Below, piece by piece: positions 15,252 through 18,482 of a DNA stretch of 18,482 nt (position 1 is its first letter; the number at the start of each line of letters is the position of its first letter). The translations under genes and the position numbers were made by a program. Below the pieces are notes generated by a model. The model had not been told where the DNA came from. It worked only from the letters and a program-made list of their open reading frames with translations, and did not search any database. The stretch lies in contig CAVLCU010000038.1 of NCBI GenBank assembly GCA_963661545.1, positions 1 through 18,482 on the forward strand. Reading direction: 5' to 3'. The DNA comes from Scatomonas sp963661545 (lineage in GTDB: Bacteria; Bacillota; Clostridia; Lachnospirales; Lachnospiraceae).

Positions 15252-16351
15252 TCTTCTTCACCTATGAAAGTCTCTGTTGACTGGCGAATGATTAATTCCG
15301 GCGGAATCAGGCGCAGCACCTTGCTTGTCTCATCCGGTATTCCGCGAATTCTTTCCAAAAGGAGTTCTGCGGCCATTTTTCCCAATTCTTCCTGGGGATG
15401 CGTCACAGTTGTCAATCCCGGAAGACCATCTGCTCCCCGGACGGAGTTATCGTAGCCGGTGACGGCAATCTGATCCGGCACGGACAGGTGCCTGTTCCGC
15501 AGAAATTCCAGAATCTGTACAGCAATCTGGTCGTTATAGCAAGCCACGGCATCCACGTCAGGATGGTCTGCCAATAGCTTTTCCAGGGCAAAGGAGGGCT
15601 TTGTTTTGCGATCCTCTGTATGATACCAGATCACCAGTTCCGGATCATAGAAAATACCTGCCTCCTGCAAGGCCATCACGTATCCTTTGTGCCGCCCTGC
15701 TCCCTGGCTGTCATCCGCCTTGAAAATACCTGCAATTCTGCGCCTGCCTCTCTCGAGCAAATGCTTCACCAACAGATATTCTCCCCGGCAATCGTCCATC
15801 AAAAGCTCCGGCTTGTCCTCCATCTGAGGATAATGACCCTGGATAAAGACATAGGGAATGCCATACTCCTCCAGTTGTTGATACAAGTGCAAATGTTTAC
15901 ACAGGATCTGACTTTTACTGGGCTCTATGATGAGACCATCAATGGGCTTATGCAGCAATTCCTCCAGAATCTGTGCCTCCCGGCTTCGGGAATTTCCCGT
16001 ATTTTTTAAGATAATACTGTAACCATTGGCGCTTAAAACCTGGTCAATGCCCTGGATGAGCCGAGGAAAAATGTAGTCCGACAGATAGGTGGTAACCACT
16101 GCAATGTTCTTAGACTCCACCCGGTGCAAAGTCTGTTCTGTGCAAAAGGTCCCTTTTCCGTGGATTGCTCTCACATAACCCTCATTTTCCAGAATGGCAA
16201 AGGCCTTTCTCACCGTATGCCGACTTACCCCATACTTCTGTACCAGTTCATTCTCCGAGGGCAGCTGATCCCCCGCCTTAATTTCACCGGAAAGCATCCT
16301 CTCTCTCAAATCTTCCATCAACAGATAATATTTTGCTTTTCCTGTCTCCAT
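15248..16351 (-). CDS. araR: Arabinose operon repressor, GntR-LacI hybrid (AraR)
   Basis: The 367-residue transcription factor has a GntR winged-helix domain (1 to about 72; KYYLLMEDLRERMLSGEIKA, LPSENELVQKYGVSRHTVRK, GYVRAIHGKGTF) fused to a LacI-type effector domain (about 80-360; IAVVTTYLSDYIFPRLIQGI, ACYNDQIAVQILEFL, VTGYDNS, LTTVTHPQEELGK). This fusion is diagnostic for AraR, which in Bacillus releases DNA on binding L-arabinose. The ATG at 16351 is preceded by GGAGG with a short 4-5 nt gap. It is the first gene of the catabolic operon and sits behind a promoter covered by palindromic sites, so it probably represses itself together with araA, the kinase and araD. In B. subtilis araR is divergent from araE rather than leading the catabolic operon, so this layout differs. 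Confidence 0.94.
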   Translation of the reverse strand: METGKAKYYLLMEDLRERMLSGEIKAGDQLPSENELVQKYGVSRHTVRKAFAILENEGYVRAIHGKGTFCTEQTLHRVESKNIAVVTTYLSDYIFPRLIQGIDQVLSANGYSIILKNTGNSRSREAQILEELLHKPIDGLIIEPSKSQILCKHLHLYQQLEEYGIPYVFIQGHYPQMEDKPELLMDDCRGEYLLVKHLLERGRRRIAGIFKADDSQGAGRHKGYVMALQEAGIFYDPELVIWYHTEDRKTKPSFALEKLLADHPDVDAVACYNDQIAVQILEFLRNRHLSVPDQIAVTGYDNSVRGADGLPGLTTVTHPQEELGKMAAELLLERIRGIPDETSKVLRLIPPELIIRQSTETFIGEEE

Positions 16352-16388
16352 GTTTCCTCCGTAGCCTAGGATTCGGAATACTTCTTTT

Positions 16389-16396
16389 TGTATACA
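16389..16396. promoter_or_regulatory. TGTATACA palindrome at the predicted araR transcription start
   Basis: A perfect 8-bp palindrome (16389-16396) lies at the start point expected for the araR promoter (near 16395). Its core GTATAC has the GT-AC order common in GntR-family operators. It may be a third repressor contact, but an 8-bp palindrome can arise by chance. Confidence 0.25.
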
Positions 16397-16401
16397 CCTC
16401 T

Positions 16402-16431
16402 ATCTTACAACTTGTACGGTCCTCTTTACAA
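16402..16431 (-). promoter_or_regulatory. araR operon promoter
   Basis: On the minus strand TTGTAA (plus 16426-16431) and TAAGAT (plus 16402-16407) are separated by 18 bp. The -35 lies inside one palindromic operator and the -10 touches the other, so a bound repressor would exclude RNA polymerase. The leader would be about 44 nt. Confidence 0.5.
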
Positions 16432-16437
16432 GTTGTA
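16406..16437. promoter_or_regulatory. Twin palindromic AraR operator
   Basis: TACAACTTGTA (16406-16416) and TACAAGTTGTA (16427-16437) are perfect reverse complements of each other, 11 bp each with a 10-bp spacer. Each is also a palindrome around its central base (TACAA-N-TTGTA). Their centres are 21 bp apart, two helical turns, so two dimers could bind on one face. The inward-facing ACTTGTA halves resemble the ATTTGTAC half-site of the B. subtilis AraR operator (recalled). The motif was not found at other gene starts in the window. Confidence 0.7.
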
Positions 16438-16481
16438 TCTTTACTCTGAAAGCCCCGGACAAGTCACCGAGGATGTTTCTG

Positions 16482-16510
16482 TTGTAAATGCCTTCCAAAT
16501 TGGGTATACT
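16482..16510 (+). promoter_or_regulatory. rqcH: rqcH promoter
   Basis: TTGTAA (16482-16487) and TATACT (16505-16510) are separated by exactly 17 bp, a strong sigma-A match. The start would be near 16517, leaving a leader of about 58 nt before the ATG at 16575. It lies 45 bp beyond the AraR palindromes and so is probably independent of them. Confidence 0.65.
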
Positions 16511-16574
16511 CTTGGATAGAGTTTTGATGGATCTTTTGATGTGGATGGATCTTTTTGATATGGGAGGTTTTCTT

Positions 16575-18317
16575 ATGGCATTTGATGGAATTACCATTGC
16601 GAATATACGTTATGAATTAGAGACTGCCCTGGTGGGGGGACGGATCTCCAAGATTGCCCAGCCGGAGGCGGATGAACTCCTGATTACAGTAAAAAATGGC
16701 AAGGAGCAGTTTCGCCTGCTCCTGTCTGCCAGTGCCTCCCTGCCTTTGGTCTACCTGACGGACCAGAATAAGCCCAGCCCTATGACAGCCCCGAATTTCT
16801 GCATGCTGCTGCGCAAGCATATTGGCAGCGGGCGGATCCTTTCCATTGAGCAGCCGGGGCTGGAGCGAATCCTGGTCTTTCACATTGAACACCGCAACGA
16901 GCTGGGGGATCTCTGCACCAAGAAGCTGGTGGCGGAGATTATGGGCAAGCACAGCAACCTGATCTTCTGCACGCAGGAGGATCAGATTCTGGATTCCATC
17001 AAGCATGTGTCGGCTCACATGAGTTCTGTGCGGGAGGTTTTGCCCGGGCGAACCTACTTCATTCCCCAGACCCAGGAGAAGAAGGATCCCCTGACCATTA
17101 CCCAGGAGGAATTTACTTCCTTTGTCTGTGCTAAACCCTGCCCTATCTACAAGGCAATTTACGGCTCTCTCACCGGCTTTTCTCCTCTCATGGCGGAAGA
17201 ACTTTGCTATCGGGCTTCCATCGATGGCAATCTATCAGCGGAATCTCTGGAGGCGACGGCTCGTCTTCACCTCTTCCATACCTTTGAGCGGATGATGGAG
17301 GAAGTAAAAACCCATGCCTTCTCTCCTGCTATCCTCTATCAGGGACGGGAGCCCTTTGAATTCGCTTCCCTGGAACTGACCCAATATCAGGATTATCAGG
17401 CGGTTTCCTTTTCTTCCGTTTCTCAGCTTCTGGAAACTTACTATGCGGACAAGAACCGTATCACCCGCATCCGCCAGAAGTCCGCAGATCTGCGGCGGAT
17501 CGTGACCACGGCTCTGGAGAGAAATGTCAAGAAGCTGAATCTGCAGGAGAAGCAGGTCCATGATACCCAAAAGAAGGATAAATACCGGATCTACGGGGAA
17601 TTGCTCAATACCTACGGCTACAGCCTGGAGGAGGGGGCCAAGGAGCTGTCTGCCATTAATTATTATACCGGAGAGCCCATCACGGTTCCCCTGGATCCCA
17701 CCCTGTCCCCGGCGGACAATGCCAGGAAATATTTTGACCGCTATGGCAAACTAAAGCGGACGGCGGAGGCTTTGGACGGCCAGATTCGGGAAACCCAGTC
17801 GGATATCGCCCATCTGGAAAGCATCAGTGCCTCCCTGGATCTGGCTCTGGAGGAAAATGACCTGGCTCAGATCCGGGAGGAATTGTCGGAATACGGCTAC
17901 ATCCGCTATAAGAACCTTCCCGGCAGGAAGAAGCAAAAAGTAGTCTCCCAGCCTCTTCATTTCCGATCCGCACAAGGTTTTGATATCTATGTAGGCAAGA
18001 ATAATTATCAGAATGAGGATTTATCCTTCAAGCTGGCCTCCGGCAGCGACTGGTGGTTCCATGCCAAGGGCATTCCCGGCTCCCATGTGATTGTAAAGGC
18101 TCAGGGGCAGGAATTGCCGGATTCTGTCTTCGAAGAAGCCGGCCGGCTGGCCGCCTATTACTCCAAGGGGCGGCAGGCGCCCAAGGTGGAGGTGGACTAT
18201 ACCCAGAAAAAGAACCTGCGCAAGCCAGCTGGCGCCAAGCCGGGCTTCGTGATCTACCATACCAACTACTCCCTGATGGCAGAACCCCAGATCCGAGACA
18301 TCCGGGAGATAAAATAA
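16575..18317 (+). CDS. rqcH: Ribosome quality control protein RqcH (NFACT / FbpA-like)
   Basis: RqcH binds stalled 50S-peptidyl-tRNA complexes and recruits tRNA-Ala to add C-terminal alanine tails for degradation. The 580-residue protein runs MAFDGITIANIRYELETAL, then TAPNFCMLLRKHIGSGRI (71-88) in the NFACT-N domain, a coiled-coil-rich middle (about 290-440, with KSADLRRIVTTALERNVKKL), and an NFACT-R domain (about 460-565: GFDIYVGKNNYQNEDLSFKLA, DWWFHAKGIPGSHVIV). The family's acidic-Arg pair is Glu97-Arg98 here, where B. subtilis has Asp97-Arg98 (recalled). I chose ATG 16575 because GGGAGG lies 7 nt upstream. The frame is open to an ATG at 16488, but that would start inside the promoter. It is transcribed away from the arabinose genes and is functionally unrelated to them. 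Confidence 0.93.
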   Translation: MAFDGITIANIRYELETALVGGRISKIAQPEADELLITVKNGKEQFRLLLSASASLPLVYLTDQNKPSPMTAPNFCMLLRKHIGSGRILSIEQPGLERILVFHIEHRNELGDLCTKKLVAEIMGKHSNLIFCTQEDQILDSIKHVSAHMSSVREVLPGRTYFIPQTQEKKDPLTITQEEFTSFVCAKPCPIYKAIYGSLTGFSPLMAEELCYRASIDGNLSAESLEATARLHLFHTFERMMEEVKTHAFSPAILYQGREPFEFASLELTQYQDYQAVSFSSVSQLLETYYADKNRITRIRQKSADLRRIVTTALERNVKKLNLQEKQVHDTQKKDKYRIYGELLNTYGYSLEEGAKELSAINYYTGEPITVPLDPTLSPADNARKYFDRYGKLKRTAEALDGQIRETQSDIAHLESISASLDLALEENDLAQIREELSEYGYIRYKNLPGRKKQKVVSQPLHFRSAQGFDIYVGKNNYQNEDLSFKLASGSDWWFHAKGIPGSHVIVKAQGQELPDSVFEEAGRLAAYYSKGRQAPKVEVDYTQKKNLRKPAGAKPGFVIYHTNYSLMAEPQIRDIREIK

Positions 18318-18356
18318 CCCCTCCCCCTATGTGTTACCGGAATTTGACAAAGATTT

Positions 18357-18383
18357 CATAGAAAATTCATTCTTTTTTCTATG
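18357..18383. repeat. AT-rich inverted repeat upstream of the right-edge promoter
   Basis: CATAGAAAA (18357-18365) and TTTTCTATG (18375-18383) form a perfect 9-bp inverted repeat around 9 nt. It starts 39 bases after the rqcH stop and ends 9 bases before the next -10. It could be a weak rqcH terminator or a repressor site over the -35 region of the next promoter. Confidence 0.4.
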
Positions 18384-18389
18384 CCCCTA

Positions 18390-18398
18390 TGCTATACT
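18390..18398 (+). promoter_or_regulatory. Extended -10 promoter at the right edge
   Basis: TGC-TATACT (18390-18398) is an extended -10 element; no good -35 is present 16-18 bp upstream. The start would be near 18405, just before the long hairpin, so the RNA would begin almost at its base. Confidence 0.5.
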
Positions 18399-18408
18399 AA
18401 ACTTCTGA

Positions 18409-18481
18409 TATATCCTTTTGCAACAACCGGTTTAGATAAAGTTGGCCGACGGAATTACCCGGTTGTTTCGAAAGGGATATA
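18409..18481 (+). ncRNA. Unidentified hairpin RNA or 5' leader element at the right edge
   Basis: TATATCCTTTT (18409-18419) pairs with AAAGGGATATA (18471-18481), 11 bp with one G-U. Almost directly inside it AACAACCGG (18422-18430) pairs perfectly with CCGGTTGTT (18459-18467). The apical loop of 28 nt holds GTTGGCCGAC (18441-18450). I matched it to no riboswitch, T-box, ribozyme or housekeeping RNA that I know. It may be the leader of the next gene beyond the window or a separate RNA; the window ends one base after the stem. Confidence 0.45.
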
Positions 18482-18482
18482 G

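Noticed and set aside
16380..16440. Catabolite-responsive (CcpA) site in the araR promoter
   Set aside because: TTGTAAAGAGGACC lacks the central CG of the cre consensus; no convincing cre was found by eye at the two main promoters.
16446..16456. GAAAGCCCCGG shared by 16448-16458 (plus) and about 1944-1954 (minus), with a near match at about 5817-5828 (minus), as a dispersed repeat
   Set aside because: Matches of 11-13 bases are expected by chance many times in 18 kb; one copy is inside a coding sequence and flanks do not align.
16488..16574. N-terminal extension of RqcH from the ATG at 16488
   Set aside because: That ATG lies between the -35 and -10 of the promoter, and RqcH proteins begin at the MAFDG-type start at 16575 with its own Shine-Dalgarno.

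Overview
The window looks like a chromosomal stretch of a gut-type Clostridia bacterium, most probably a Lachnospiraceae member. This is an inference from low-GC Gram-positive Shine-Dalgarno sequences (GGAGG at about 7 nt), sigma-A-type promoters, a GntR-LacI AraR repressor, a YesM/YesN-type two-component pair, an RqcH (NFACT) gene and an AAA-ATPase-like gene of a type common in gut Clostridia. Nearly all of it is one L-arabinose locus read leftwards on the minus strand.

Layout from right to left along transcription. araR (16351-15248), araA, an FGGY ribulokinase and araD form a tightly packed catabolic block (4-nt overlap, 25-nt gap, 7-nt overlap). After 49 nt comes a signalling block: histidine kinase, AraC-type response regulator, a membrane-anchored family 1 solute-binding protein, and a paralogue of the AraF-like binding protein, with overlaps or gaps of a few bases. 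A strong bidirectional terminator (about 5733-5758) closes that unit. A new promoter then starts the transport block: AraF-like lipoprotein, AraG-like ATPase, AraH-like permease and, after a structured intergenic stretch, a UroD/MtaA-family protein. At the far left is the start of an AAA-ATPase-like gene whose own promoter is followed by a terminator hairpin inside the leader. At the right, read rightwards from its own promoter, is rqcH, followed by a new promoter and a long hairpin RNA that runs into the window edge.

How it probably works: L-arabinose enters through the AraF/G/H-like ABC importer, is isomerised by AraA to L-ribulose, phosphorylated by the kinase and epimerised by AraD to D-xylulose 5-phosphate. 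Two regulatory layers are visible. AraR lies behind a promoter overlaid by two 11-bp palindromes centred 21 bp apart. The kinase/regulator pair, with two binding proteins in its own operon, resembles the AraPST three-component arabinose sensor described in Geobacillus stearothermophilus (from memory). A 21-bp-spaced direct repeat abutting the -35 box of the transport promoter is the best candidate target for the response regulator.

The least explained items are the UroD-family gene at the end of the transport operon, the second binding protein of an unrelated family in the sensor operon, the leader attenuator or small RNA at 341-458, and the hairpin RNA at the right edge. No tRNA, rRNA, CRISPR or insertion sequence was seen. 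No intergenic gap exceeds 300 bases.
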